The notes under the pieces: model-generated
What the model was told of the DNA's origin: nothing
The model's database searches: none
What the model saw: only the letters and a program-made list of their open reading frames with translations
Program-made: the position numbers and the translations under genes
Shown: positions 24,201 to 30,328 of the stretch, piece after piece
Position numbering within the stretch: position 1 is the stretch's first letter
How the letters are laid out: every line of letters starts with the position of its first letter
Assembly: GCA_031294825.1 (NCBI GenBank)
Contig: JAUMPM010000011.1
Location: forward strand, 1-51,707
Source: Collinsella sp.
Lineage (GTDB): Bacteria; Actinomycetota; Coriobacteriia; Coriobacteriales; Coriobacteriaceae
Reading direction: 5' to 3'
Length of the DNA: 51,707 nt

Positions 24201-26000
24201 CAGGGCGTTCTTGATGACGGAATAGGACAGGCCGGCCGCGATGTCGCCCACCGTGGCGCCTTCCTTTTGCGCCTGCTTGACGCGCGAGTTCATAAAGACC
24301 GTGCAGCGGCTGCCCAGGTCGACGGGGGCCTTAGCATGGATGGCGGCGTCGGCGAACGCGCGCACGTCCATGTTCATAGAGACGGCGAAGCTCTCGATAA
24401 AGCTACCGCAACCCGACGAGCAGGCCTCGTTGAGCATGATGTGCTCGATAACGCCGTCCTTGACGCGCAGGCACTTCATGTCCTGGCCGCCGATGTCCAG
24501 GATAAACTCGACGCCGGGCAGGAATGCCTTGGCGCCGCGCAGGTGCGCGACGGTCTCGATCTCGCCGGAATCGGCCTTGAGGGCCTCGATGAGCAGTGCC
24601 TCGCCGTAGCCCGTGGTAGTCACGTGGCCGATGGTGCAGCCGGCGGGGATGTGGTTGTAGAAATCGGCCATGATGACCTTGGCCGTGCCCAGGATGTCGC
24701 CGTTGTTGTTGCCGTACCAGGTGTGCAGCAGCTGACCGTCCTCGCCCACCAGTGCGGCCTTCATGGTGGTGGAGCCGGCGTCGATGCCGATGAACACGCG
24801 GCCGGTGTAGCCGTCGAGCTTTCCCTTGGGGACGACTTCCTGGTCGTGGCGGGTCTTGAACTCGGCAAAGTCCTCGTCGTTGGCAAAGAGCGGATCCAGA
24901 CGCTCGACCTCGGCACCTTGTGTGTCACCCAGGGCATCGATGGCCTCGATAAGCTGCGGGAACGTGCTGAGCTTGTTGGACTCGTGCGCCATGGCAGCGC
25001 CGCTCGCCACAAACAGGTGGGCGTTTTGGGGCACGATACGGTGTTCCTCGTCCAGGTTGAGCGTGAGGTAGAAGCGGTGGCGCAGCTCGGAGAGATACTG
25101 CAGCGGGCCGCCCAGGAAGGCGACGTTGCCGCGGATGGGACGGCCGCACGCCAGGCCCGAGATGGTCTGGGTCACGACAGCCTGGAAGATGGAGGCAGCC
25201 ACGTCCTCGGGGCGGGCACCCTCGTTGAGCAGCGGCTGGACGTCGGTCTTGGCAAAAACGCCGCAGCGGCTGGCAATGGGATAGATGGTGGTGGCGTTGG
25301 CCGCGAGTTCGTTAAGGCCGCTGGCGTCAGTGTGCAGCAGGGTTGCCATCTGGTCGATGAACGCGCCCGTACCACCGGCGCAGGTGCCGTTCATGCGCTG
25401 CTCGATGCCGTTGTCGAAGTAGATGATCTTGGCGTCCTCGCCGCCCAGCTCGATGGCGACATCGGTGGCCGGGATAAGGGTCTCGACGGCGCGTTTGCTG
25501 GCAATGACCTCCTGGACAAACTCCAGGTCGAGCCACTGGGACAGCAGCAGGCCGCCCGAGCCGGTAATGGCGCAGGTCATCTGGGCCGTCGGCAGCACGG
25601 TCGCAGCACCTTCGAACAAATCGCGGGCGCAAGCGCGGACGTCGGTGTGGTGGCGCTGGTACTTGGCGTAGACGATCTGGTTGTCGTCGTTGAGCACGGC
25701 GAGCTTAACGGTAGTGGAGCCCACGTCGATGCCCAGATGCAGGTTGCCACGAGCGTTCTCGGGGTTGAAGATCGCGCCTTCGGGGGCGTGGGCGGCGGTG
25801 GCGGCTACGGGCTCGGCGGCGGTGGCGGGCTCGCTAGCGACGGACGTCTCCCCTGCCGCGTTCTTGGCATCGGCAACTGCCTCGGCAACTTTCTCGGCGG
25901 CCGCGGTCGCGGCCTTCTGCGCGGCGTCCACCACGGCGGGCGCGGCCTCGCGTGCAGCAGCGACCATGCGGTCCTTGATGCCCTCGACGAGTTTGCTCAT
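21213..26000 (-). CDS. Giant 2-hydroxyacyl-CoA dehydratase activase/dehydratase-type protein
   Basis: 1595 aa. Order: Ala-rich helical N-terminus (1-80); first BadF/BcrA-type ATPase domain (GIDVGSTTVKLAV near 89, ELGGEDAKII near 185, NGTCAGGTGAFIDQMA near 205); second ATPase domain (GIDAGSTTMKAAL near 425, LDIGGQDMKCLR near 515, EACSSGCGSFIESF near 535); a Cys cluster CGRCSNNCQLTVNDF near 710; a DUF2229 region (GIPRALNMYENYPFW near 760, PCVRWERK, NCYNCPIVMSYP); a HgdB-like part; C-terminal CVSCGS. Activases of this family couple ATP hydrolysis to one-electron reduction of dehydratases through a bridging 4Fe-4S cluster. The fused long form is known in anaerobes; its substrate is unknown. GGAG lies 6 bases before the ATG. 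It follows a TetR gene (26013) by 12 bp and is likely co-transcribed. Confidence 0.9.
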   Translation of the reverse strand: MSKLVEGIKDRMVAAAREAAPAVVDAAQKAATAAAEKVAEAVADAKNAAGETSVASEPATAAEPVAATAAHAPEGAIFNPENARGNLHLGIDVGSTTVKLAVLNDDNQIVYAKYQRHHTDVRACARDLFEGAATVLPTAQMTCAITGSGGLLLSQWLDLEFVQEVIASKRAVETLIPATDVAIELGGEDAKIIYFDNGIEQRMNGTCAGGTGAFIDQMATLLHTDASGLNELAANATTIYPIASRCGVFAKTDVQPLLNEGARPEDVAASIFQAVVTQTISGLACGRPIRGNVAFLGGPLQYLSELRHRFYLTLNLDEEHRIVPQNAHLFVASGAAMAHESNKLSTFPQLIEAIDALGDTQGAEVERLDPLFANDEDFAEFKTRHDQEVVPKGKLDGYTGRVFIGIDAGSTTMKAALVGEDGQLLHTWYGNNNGDILGTAKVIMADFYNHIPAGCTIGHVTTTGYGEALLIEALKADSGEIETVAHLRGAKAFLPGVEFILDIGGQDMKCLRVKDGVIEHIMLNEACSSGCGSFIESFAVSMNMDVRAFADAAIHAKAPVDLGSRCTVFMNSRVKQAQKEGATVGDIAAGLSYSVIKNALFKVIKLRDPKEIGSQVIVQGGTFMSDATLRAFEQLTGVHAVRPDIAGCMGAYGAALLARDRAGADGISTILSAEDIAHLTVTQKHVRCGRCSNNCQLTVNDFGGGRRFITGNRCEKGAGHKKQKTEAPNLFKKKNELLFNREILSPDEAPRGTVGIPRALNMYENYPFWHAFFTRLGFSVQLSDQSSKKTYQAGIESMPSESVCYPAKMSHGHVMNLIDRDVDFIWMPCVRWERKEDPTAGNCYNCPIVMSYPTALALNIDEIREQKIEFLYPFVPYHDKTVLKRRLYQVLAVDRVADAQAGRGRVRGPKITRSEVDAAVNAAFEADARFHEDIQTMGEEALKWVEDHGGHGIVLAGRPYHNDPEINHALPELISSFGFAVFTEDSLAHLVKPERPIRVVDQWMYHSRLYAVARFVTMRNDLDLIQLNSFGCGLDALTTDQVQEILEASGKIYTVLKIDEVSNLGAARIRIRSLMAALKDQEAERLAEATAAGEAYEQGDAAPVAPSTDAPAFASRKYTFEAQRESASTAWPKVPFTEQMRDEGYTILCPQMAPIHFDLVKEVFRGAGYNLELLPSTDHDAVEAGLRYVNNDICYPSILVTGQIMEAIESGRYDLSKTAVVISQTGGGCRATNYIALIRKALRESGHPEIPVISLSAVALGEDNPGFKITPALLKQAVYAVLFGDVMMQMLYRCRPYEATPGAANALYEEYMARARKLAPKFNRHNYTKLCREAIRAFDTMPLVGEGTKPRVGVVGEILVKFHPTANNHVVDVIEREGCEAVVPGLLDFFLYSMSNAELQKDELGSSATARASMQALIKLVDWMRTPVEEMLEKSRRFEAPERIGTMADKARTVLSVCNNMGEGWLLTAEMLDLIDHGAPNIICTQPFACLPNHVVGKAVIKELRRQHPESNIVAVDYDPGASEVNQLNRIKLMISVAKENMRAGKGFKLEKVAPLAMDEVTGQMRAHDGCVSCGSVDESAVASVAERLGRGIKK

Positions 26001-26012
26001 CTGTCTCTCCTC

Positions 26013-26723
26013 TTAGTTGTTGGACCCGACGGTTGCGGCGGTGTCAGCCGCATCCTCGAGCTGCAAGTTCAATAGCTTCATGCCGTATTCCGGCACGTTG
26101 ATATCGATGGGTTGGCCATACAGGTCACCAGGGCGCACAAAAGCGAGCACCGTCATAATGCGCGCCATGGCCTCGGGCGATTCGGTGAGCCCACGCTCAA
26201 ACCAGCGCTGAATCATGCCGACCTCGGCACTCACGACGTAGGTGACGTAGTAGTCAAAGAACGTGCCCAGCGCCAGGCCCAAAATGCCCGTCTGCGCACG
26301 CGGCACCACAGCCTCACGAGCGGTGTCGATGATCCTTTTAATGAAGGCCTGGTCGCCGCCCGGACCCAACAGCGCACCGATTAAGTCGCGGTTGGCCGCA
26401 AGATAACGCAGCAGCTCAACCGAACCGGGCGCCGGCTCGAGCTCATCGATATTGTGATAGAGATCAGGCAGCTGAGCTGCAGTGATGAGCTCAATGCGCT
26501 CATGGATCTCGGCCAGCAAGCCGTCCTCGATTTGATTGATAAAGTCGGGAATATCGCGGTAGTGCGAATAGAACGTGCGGCGCGTAAGGCCAGCGCGCTC
26601 GGTGAGCGACGCGACATTAATGCGCGAAAGGTCGCCGCTTTCGGCAAGCTCGCTGGCAAGTGCCTGGCGAAGGGCACGCTGCGAGCGAAGGGACCGGCGA
26701 TCGCATTTCTCGAGCTGGGACAA
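26013..26723 (-). CDS. TetR/AcrR family regulator, TTG start
   Basis: 236 aa. The N-terminal helix-turn-helix is LSRINVASLTERAGLTRRTFYSHYRDIPDFINQIE (around 32-66); the C-terminal ligand domain is variable. The start is TTG at 26723, with AAGGAGG five bases upstream; no ATG fits. It precedes the giant activase gene by only 12 bp, so it probably controls its own operon. Palindromes in its promoter region (26757-26789) are candidate operators. Confidence 0.9.
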   Translation of the reverse strand: MSQLEKCDRRSLRSQRALRQALASELAESGDLSRINVASLTERAGLTRRTFYSHYRDIPDFINQIEDGLLAEIHERIELITAAQLPDLYHNIDELEPAPGSVELLRYLAANRDLIGALLGPGGDQAFIKRIIDTAREAVVPRAQTGILGLALGTFFDYYVTYVVSAEVGMIQRWFERGLTESPEAMARIMTVLAFVRPGDLYGQPIDINVPEYGMKLLNLQLEDAADTAATVGSNN

Positions 26724-26756
26724 GCGTCCTCCTTGTTACTCAACCTGTGCGCTATT

Positions 26757-26789
26757 GCACAGTGCGAGTATTATTGCACACCGTGTGCA
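26757..26789 (-). promoter_or_regulatory. Candidate TetR operators
   Basis: TGCACAC-C-GTGTGCA at 26775-26789 is a perfect 7-bp palindrome, and GCAC-A-GTGC at 26757-26765 repeats the half-site ten bases away. They lie 34-66 bases upstream of the TetR start. TTGATG at 26792-26787 could serve as a -35. Confidence 0.5.
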
Positions 26790-26815
26790 TCAACACGTAA
26801 AGGCAATATTTTGGA

Positions 26816-26844
26816 TGTGACAAAGGGACAGTCCCTTTGTCACA
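26816..26844. repeat. Dispersed palindrome family C, copy 1
   Basis: TGTGACAAAGGGAC (26816-26829) and its exact complement (26831-26844) around one A: a 29-base near-perfect palindrome. Copy 2 is at 27226-27254. The two copies bracket the candidate toxin-antitoxin locus. Confidence 0.9.
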
Positions 26845-26875
26845 ACCCACCTGGCTTTTGGAGCGGCATTACCGA

Positions 26876-26904
26876 TTGTCCAAAATGTCATTCGTGGGTA
26901 GAAT
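26876..26904 (+). promoter_or_regulatory. Promoter of the candidate antisense RNA
   Basis: TTGTCC (26876-26881), exactly 17 bases, then TAGAAT (26899-26904): a sigma-70-type promoter pointing into a sequence without an ORF that ends in a terminator. Confidence 0.65.
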
Positions 26905-26910
26905 AGTGTC

Positions 26911-26993
26911 GACGGCAGCCCAAGTTCTGGAAAGCTGGGCAGCGCCGTTGCTTGGATTAAGGGGTCAACGCCTTAGCGGCGGCGACCCCTTTT
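26911..26993 (+). ncRNA. Candidate small antisense RNA (type I antitoxin)
   Basis: From the predicted start near 26911 to the T-tract at 26990-26993 the RNA would be about 83 nt. It can fold a 5' stem-loop (CGGC...GCCG outside, GCCCA/TGGGC inside, 26914-26948) and the terminator hairpin 26959-26991. Its 3' part is complementary to the last codons and the 3' end of the minus-strand 41-aa peptide gene, so the two transcripts converge and overlap. That arrangement is known for TxpA/RatA-like type I systems. Confidence 0.5.
26959..26991. terminator. Shared terminator of small RNA and peptide gene
   Basis: AAGGGGTC (26959-26966) pairs with GACCCCTT (26984-26991), with an inner CGCC/GGCG pairing. 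TTTT ends the plus-strand RNA; on the minus strand the tract is TTAAT. The peptide's stop codon is in the loop region. Confidence 0.75.
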
Positions 26994-27098
26994 ACGTTGC
27001 TTCGAACGTTGCTTGAGTGCCTCGGAAAGCCCGACGAGCGCCGTGGAGAACGAGACCAAAGCGGTCAGAAGTCTCACGAAATCAATCAGATCGGTCAT
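26973..27098 (-). CDS. 41-aa hydrophobic/basic peptide, candidate type I toxin
   Basis: Translation from the ATG at 27098: an N-terminal MTDLIDFVRLL, a hydrophobic helix TALVSFSTALVGLSEAL (12-28), and a strongly basic tail KQRSKQRKRGRRR (29-41). Size and build match membrane-acting type I toxin peptides; it is not a clear member of a family I can name. GGAGG lies 8 bases upstream of this ATG (an ATG two codons earlier is too close). The same GGAGG can be masked by an upstream CCTCC hairpin. An 83-nt RNA is encoded opposite its 3' end. Confidence 0.55.
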   Translation of the reverse strand: MTDLIDFVRLLTALVSFSTALVGLSEALKQRSKQRKRGRRR

Positions 27099-27106
27099 GG
27101 GCATCA

Positions 27107-27124
27107 CCTCCCATCAGATGGAGG
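27107..27124 (-). promoter_or_regulatory. Hairpin that masks the peptide's ribosome site
   Basis: In the minus-strand transcript CCTCCATC is followed directly by GATGGGAGG; six to seven pairs form with one bulge, hiding the GGAGG Shine-Dalgarno. Similar sequestration is known for type I toxin mRNAs. Confidence 0.5.
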
Positions 27125-27180
27125 GCGTTGCCCGGCACATGGAACTGCCGCCAACAGTATCAATTCTATCAAAGCGCAGT

Positions 27181-27210
27181 TAGATATGCGAATGTTTGTT
27201 CGTATTTCAA
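27181..27210 (-). promoter_or_regulatory. Peptide-gene promoter with an internal LexA-like box
   Basis: On the minus strand TTGAAA (27210-27205), 18 bases, TATCTA (27186-27181). The spacer holds CGAACAAACATTCG (27202-27189), which fits the Gram-positive SOS box CGAACRNRYGTTCG at 13 of 14 positions. A repressor bound there would block the polymerase. Confidence 0.5.
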
Positions 27211-27225
27211 GAGACCAGCGTCGCC

Positions 27226-27254
27226 TGTGACAAAGGGGCTGTCCCTTTGTCACA
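27226..27254. repeat. Dispersed palindrome family C, copy 2
   Basis: TGTGACAAAGGGGCTGTCCC then TTTGTCACA; arms TGTGACAAAGGG and CCCTTTGTCACA. It ends one base before the stop codon of the HAD gene. Confidence 0.88.
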
Positions 27255-28112
27255 TTATTCGATTACGGTGCAGGAATTCTGCTTGTGCATGGTGGCAAGC
27301 ATGTGTTTGGGAACGGCGTGGACCATGCAACTGCCGATAGTTGCGCTCGCGGCGTCCTTGGCTGCCTCGCTTGCGTTTTTGGTCGCGTAGCTGTGACGGA
27401 AACGCTTGAGCATGGCGATGTCGTTGCCGCCGTCGCCGTAGACCGCGACCTCATCCTCGGCAATACCGTAGTAGCCCGCCAGCCAGGCCACACTCTCGCC
27501 CTTGTTACATGCCACGTCCGTGATCTCGAACATCACCGGATCAAACGGCGCGTTGACCACACGGTCCGAACGCTCGGCCAAATACGCCTTAAGGTCGCGC
27601 TCCAGCTCGGGCGAGATCACGCGACAGTTAATCTTGCACACGTCATGGCGCAGGATGTCACCGATCGACTGGTCGAAATATTGCTCCTCGTGATACCCCC
27701 CACGTGCACGCATGCCGCGCATCACGATGCGCTTGATAGGACTGTCCTTTTTAAAGCCCGCCTGGTGCATCTCGAACGAACCGCTCGAGAACATGCCGTC
27801 GGGCGTGGAGCAGTCGAAGCAAATGTCCGGGAACGCCTTGAGCAGCTCCTCGGTAACCTGCGGGTCGATGGTCCAGGTCTTGAGCACCTCGCCATGGCTG
27901 TTACGCACGATGGATCCGTTGGAGCAGCAGGCGTCGAGTGCCAGACCTGTAAAGCCATGCTCGCCGATTGGCAACGTCGAGCGTCCGGTCGCGGGAACCA
28001 CATGCAGGCCAGCTTCGGTCAGCTCGCGAATGGCACGGCGGATGGTCCCATCCGCCTCATGCAGGGCGTTCAGCAGCGTTCCGTCTAAGTCACTCGCAAA
28101 CATCTTGATCAT
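27255..28112 (-). CDS. HAD superfamily (Cof-type) hydrolase
   Basis: 285 aa phosphatase, probably on sugar phosphates or flavin/pyridoxal phosphates. Motif I ASDLDGTLL (6-14) holds the nucleophile Asp8; motif IV VYGDGGNDIAML (224-235) binds Mg; a C2-type cap domain lies between. The start was set at ATG 28112 (MIKMFASDLDG), with AAGGAGAGG upstream; the open frame to 28205 is the translation of the preceding hairpin. Its ribosome site is completely inside a 22-bp perfect stem (28112-28167). MFS and TetR genes lie upstream in the same direction. Confidence 0.93.
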   Translation of the reverse strand: MIKMFASDLDGTLLNALHEADGTIRRAIRELTEAGLHVVPATGRSTLPIGEHGFTGLALDACCSNGSIVRNSHGEVLKTWTIDPQVTEELLKAFPDICFDCSTPDGMFSSGSFEMHQAGFKKDSPIKRIVMRGMRARGGYHEEQYFDQSIGDILRHDVCKINCRVISPELERDLKAYLAERSDRVVNAPFDPVMFEITDVACNKGESVAWLAGYYGIAEDEVAVYGDGGNDIAMLKRFRHSYATKNASEAAKDAASATIGSCMVHAVPKHMLATMHKQNSCTVIE

Positions 28113-28167
28113 GGGCGTGCCTCTCCTTCGTCTGCACGATATTGTAGACGAAGGAGAGGCACGCCCA
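28112..28167 (-). promoter_or_regulatory. 22-bp perfect hairpin burying the HAD ribosome site, possible promoter in its loop
   Basis: Arms 28112-28133 and 28146-28167 are perfectly complementary with a 12-base loop. In the transcript the 3' arm carries AGACGAAGGAGAGGC and ends at the A of the AUG. The 5' arm plus loop reads TTGGGC, 16 bases, TACAAT, a possible promoter; RNA started there would lack the 5' arm and keep the ribosome site free, whereas read-through RNA from the MFS gene would be closed or terminated. Confidence 0.6.
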
Positions 28168-28227
28168 AACAATGCCGTCACGACGCGACGTGCCACTGCC
28201 TTCACAAATTCACGGTGCCCCAGCGCG

Positions 28228-29490
28228 TTAAGACAATCGCCACAAGCGACTTTTCAGCCGATAAAACAGCGCCGTCGTCAACGTCAGCACCGCCAACATG
28301 CCTGCGAATACAATCGCCGGTGTCCATCGATCATATGCGAGTCCGTAAACCAATTGGCCAATAGGCGTTGCACAGGAAAGCATCATATAAACGAGTGCCA
28401 GCACTTTTCCGCAGAGTTCCTTTGGCGCTGACCGCTGAACAAATGAAACGATTTCGACCGATGCAATGCTTGCCCACGCCATGACCCATGCCGAGCCGGC
28501 CGCAAGCGCGGCAAACGCTAATTCATCAGGACCGCTCAGTAGCGTGACAATAATCGGTACGACTCCAAAACAAATCATCGCAACATATCGACATATGCCC
28601 TTGAAGGAAAAACGATGCGGCCAAATACCGACCAAACCACTGCCGACAAGACCACCTAAGCCCATAGCCACCTCAATAATCCCAACAAAGGATGATTGCA
28701 TTCCGAGATGCTTTGCAACAATAACGGGAGCACCAATCGTTAACCCAACTAACGCAAGGTTCAAAATAGCCGCAAGCAAAAACACAACGAGCAATGATGC
28801 GTTTTGAAACAGGTACCGAATCGACTCCCGAAAATCGCTTCGGCATGTCGAGCAAGTCGTACTGTCCCCTGTCATTCCAGATGAGGCATTTTGCTTGAGT
28901 GCGCCCCCGAACAGTAGGGCTGACATCGCAAACGTCAACGCCGCGGTTTCGCATAGAGCATCGATACCAAAGCACCCATAGACTGCCGTCCCGACTACAG
29001 GCCCCAAGATATTGCTCGTCATGGTTATCTGCGAGACCAACGCAGTGGCACGCTCAACCTTTTCTGGGCCCGTCATGCGCACCGTCTCAATTTGGAGCAT
29101 TGGCTTCAGCAGCGATTGGATGCCATATTGGACGCAAAGCATTGCTGCCACGACAACCGCAAGAGGCAGCGACCGCTTCATGGGGATAAACAACAGCGAT
29201 GCAGCCATCAGAACAATGCCGAGCACCACAAGAACCCCGCGATGTCTCCCCCGATCCGCCAATATTCCGCCAGCCGGAGTCGCAAGCACGCCCGGCACGA
29301 ACGCTATCGCCGCGACGGCACCATATAACGTTGATGAGCCGCTGCAATCGAACAAGTAAAGCGGGCACGCAAAGCACAGTGCCGACAGCATCGAATACGC
29401 GCACAGCTGTGCAACAAGAAGACCGAAAAGCCTGATAGATCGCACTGTTTTTTGCGCCAACGAGACGCTAATTCTTCGCATCCCAGCCAT
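28228..29490 (-). CDS. MFS transporter (multidrug-efflux type)
   Basis: 420 aa with about twelve membrane helices. The MFS loop 2-3 motif reads GGILADRGRHRGVLVVLG (about 74-91). The protein resembles Bcr/MdtG-like or enterobactin-exporter-like MFS pumps. Base composition is visibly more AT-rich than in neighbouring genes (many AAC/ACA/CAA codons), which suggests acquisition from elsewhere. It sits after a TetR gene with two palindromic operators between them, the usual setup of a drug-inducible pump. No strong ribosome site precedes the ATG at 29490; ATG 29481 is an alternative. Confidence 0.88.
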   Translation of the reverse strand: MAGMRRISVSLAQKTVRSIRLFGLLVAQLCAYSMLSALCFACPLYLFDCSGSSTLYGAVAAIAFVPGVLATPAGGILADRGRHRGVLVVLGIVLMAASLLFIPMKRSLPLAVVVAAMLCVQYGIQSLLKPMLQIETVRMTGPEKVERATALVSQITMTSNILGPVVGTAVYGCFGIDALCETAALTFAMSALLFGGALKQNASSGMTGDSTTCSTCRSDFRESIRYLFQNASLLVVFLLAAILNLALVGLTIGAPVIVAKHLGMQSSFVGIIEVAMGLGGLVGSGLVGIWPHRFSFKGICRYVAMICFGVVPIIVTLLSGPDELAFAALAAGSAWVMAWASIASVEIVSFVQRSAPKELCGKVLALVYMMLSCATPIGQLVYGLAYDRWTPAIVFAGMLAVLTLTTALFYRLKSRLWRLS

Positions 29491-29502
29491 AAGCCTGGCC
29501 CC

Positions 29503-29527
29503 AAATACATACCGATAGTATGTATTT
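29503..29527 (-). promoter_or_regulatory. TetR operator 1
   Basis: Perfect 10-bp arms AAATACATAC (29503-29512) and GTATGTATTT (29518-29527), spacer CGATA, 13 bases upstream of the MFS start. Confidence 0.72.
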
Positions 29528-29569
29528 AATGACTTGAAAAGGGCAGCCGTGGCTACCCTCGCAAATCAA

Positions 29570-29591
29570 TTACATACCGTTGGTATCTATA
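29570..29591 (-). promoter_or_regulatory. TetR operator 2
   Basis: TTACATACCGTTGGTATCTA matches operator 1 along TACATACCG and GTAT; it directly follows the stop codon of the TetR gene. The MFS promoter would lie between the two sites. A small hairpin with T-tract (29540-29559 region) may end the tetR message. Confidence 0.6.
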
Positions 29592-30254
29592 TTACCACCC
29601 GGAACGGTCCCATACGTCCCAAATCAGCGCCGTTGTCTGAAGCACTTCTTCCCCCAAATCGAGTCCCACCGCAGCAGCCATCTGCGCCAAACATTGAGCG
29701 CGAGCGAGCATTCGATCCTTGGTCTCGAGTGGACGGAACAGCGGCAGCAGCCAAAGATTCGCCAACAACGATACGGCCTCCGCCGCTTCGCGCGGGCATT
29801 CGCACGCAATGGAGCCGTCGGCGACGCCCTCCTCGATCACTGGCAAGAGATAGCCATCGGCCGACTCGTCAAACGAACCTTGGTACTGCATCGCCAGCAG
29901 CCGCGAGCTTTTTACCGGATCCGCCGCAGGATGCATGCGTGCCCATAGCTCAATTTGTGGAACGACGGACTCGGGCGCGTACAGCCGCTTGAGCTTTTGG
30001 GCCCCCGTCATATTGCCAGCACCAAGTGTCGCGCGGCGGTGCTCAACAATCGGAGCCATTGCCCGATCAAATGCGGCGTTGAAAATCTCCTCTTTGCTCT
30101 TAAAGTGATGATAGACAGCACCCTTGGTCATGCCATCGAGGCGGTCGACGATGTCTTGAATGCTCGTCCCCTCATAACCCTGTGCGCAGAATAACTCCAG
30201 CGCCGCGTCGAGAATCTTCGCGACCGTCTCCTCGGGATATTTATTACGACCCAT
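29592..30254 (-). CDS. TetR family regulator of the MFS pump
   Basis: 220 aa. HTH domain MGRNKYPEETVAKILDAALE then GYEGTSIQDIVDRLDGMTKGAVYHHFKSKEEIFNAAFDR (27-65), with the TetR signature KGAVYHHF. The C-terminal domain probably binds the drug or ligand. Same strand and immediately upstream of the MFS gene. A 12-bp perfect inverted repeat lies just before its start (30263-30316). Confidence 0.92.
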   Translation of the reverse strand: MGRNKYPEETVAKILDAALELFCAQGYEGTSIQDIVDRLDGMTKGAVYHHFKSKEEIFNAAFDRAMAPIVEHRRATLGAGNMTGAQKLKRLYAPESVVPQIELWARMHPAADPVKSSRLLAMQYQGSFDESADGYLLPVIEEGVADGSIACECPREAAEAVSLLANLWLLPLFRPLETKDRMLARAQCLAQMAAAVGLDLGEEVLQTTALIWDVWDRSGW

Positions 30255-30262
30255 AATCCGTC

Positions 30263-30316
30263 CATCCGCAACGCAAGTCTTGTGCCTTATTGCAGTATTT
30301 TAACGTTGCGGATGGC
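30263..30316 (-). repeat. 12-bp inverted repeat upstream of the TetR start
   Basis: CCATCCGCAACG (30263-30274) and its exact complement (30305-30316) flank a 30-base AT-rich loop. It lies between the PII gene stop (30329) and the TetR ATG (30254). It may be a PII-gene terminator lacking a T-tract, or a structure around the tetR leader, since its 3' arm carries the only purine-rich stretch (GGATGG) before the ATG. Confidence 0.6.
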
Positions 30317-30328
30317 AGGCGTTCGATC

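Noticed and set aside
21297..26075. 1592-codon open frame on the plus strand, antisense to the giant activase gene
   Set aside because: The sense gene has clear domains throughout. In GC-rich genes the matching antisense frame often stays open; this one has no family features or ribosome site.
26997..27230. Plus-strand ORF of 77 codons in the toxin-antitoxin interval
   Set aside because: No ribosome site and no protein-like pattern; it is antisense to the better supported 41-aa peptide, which has a GGAGG site and a promoter.
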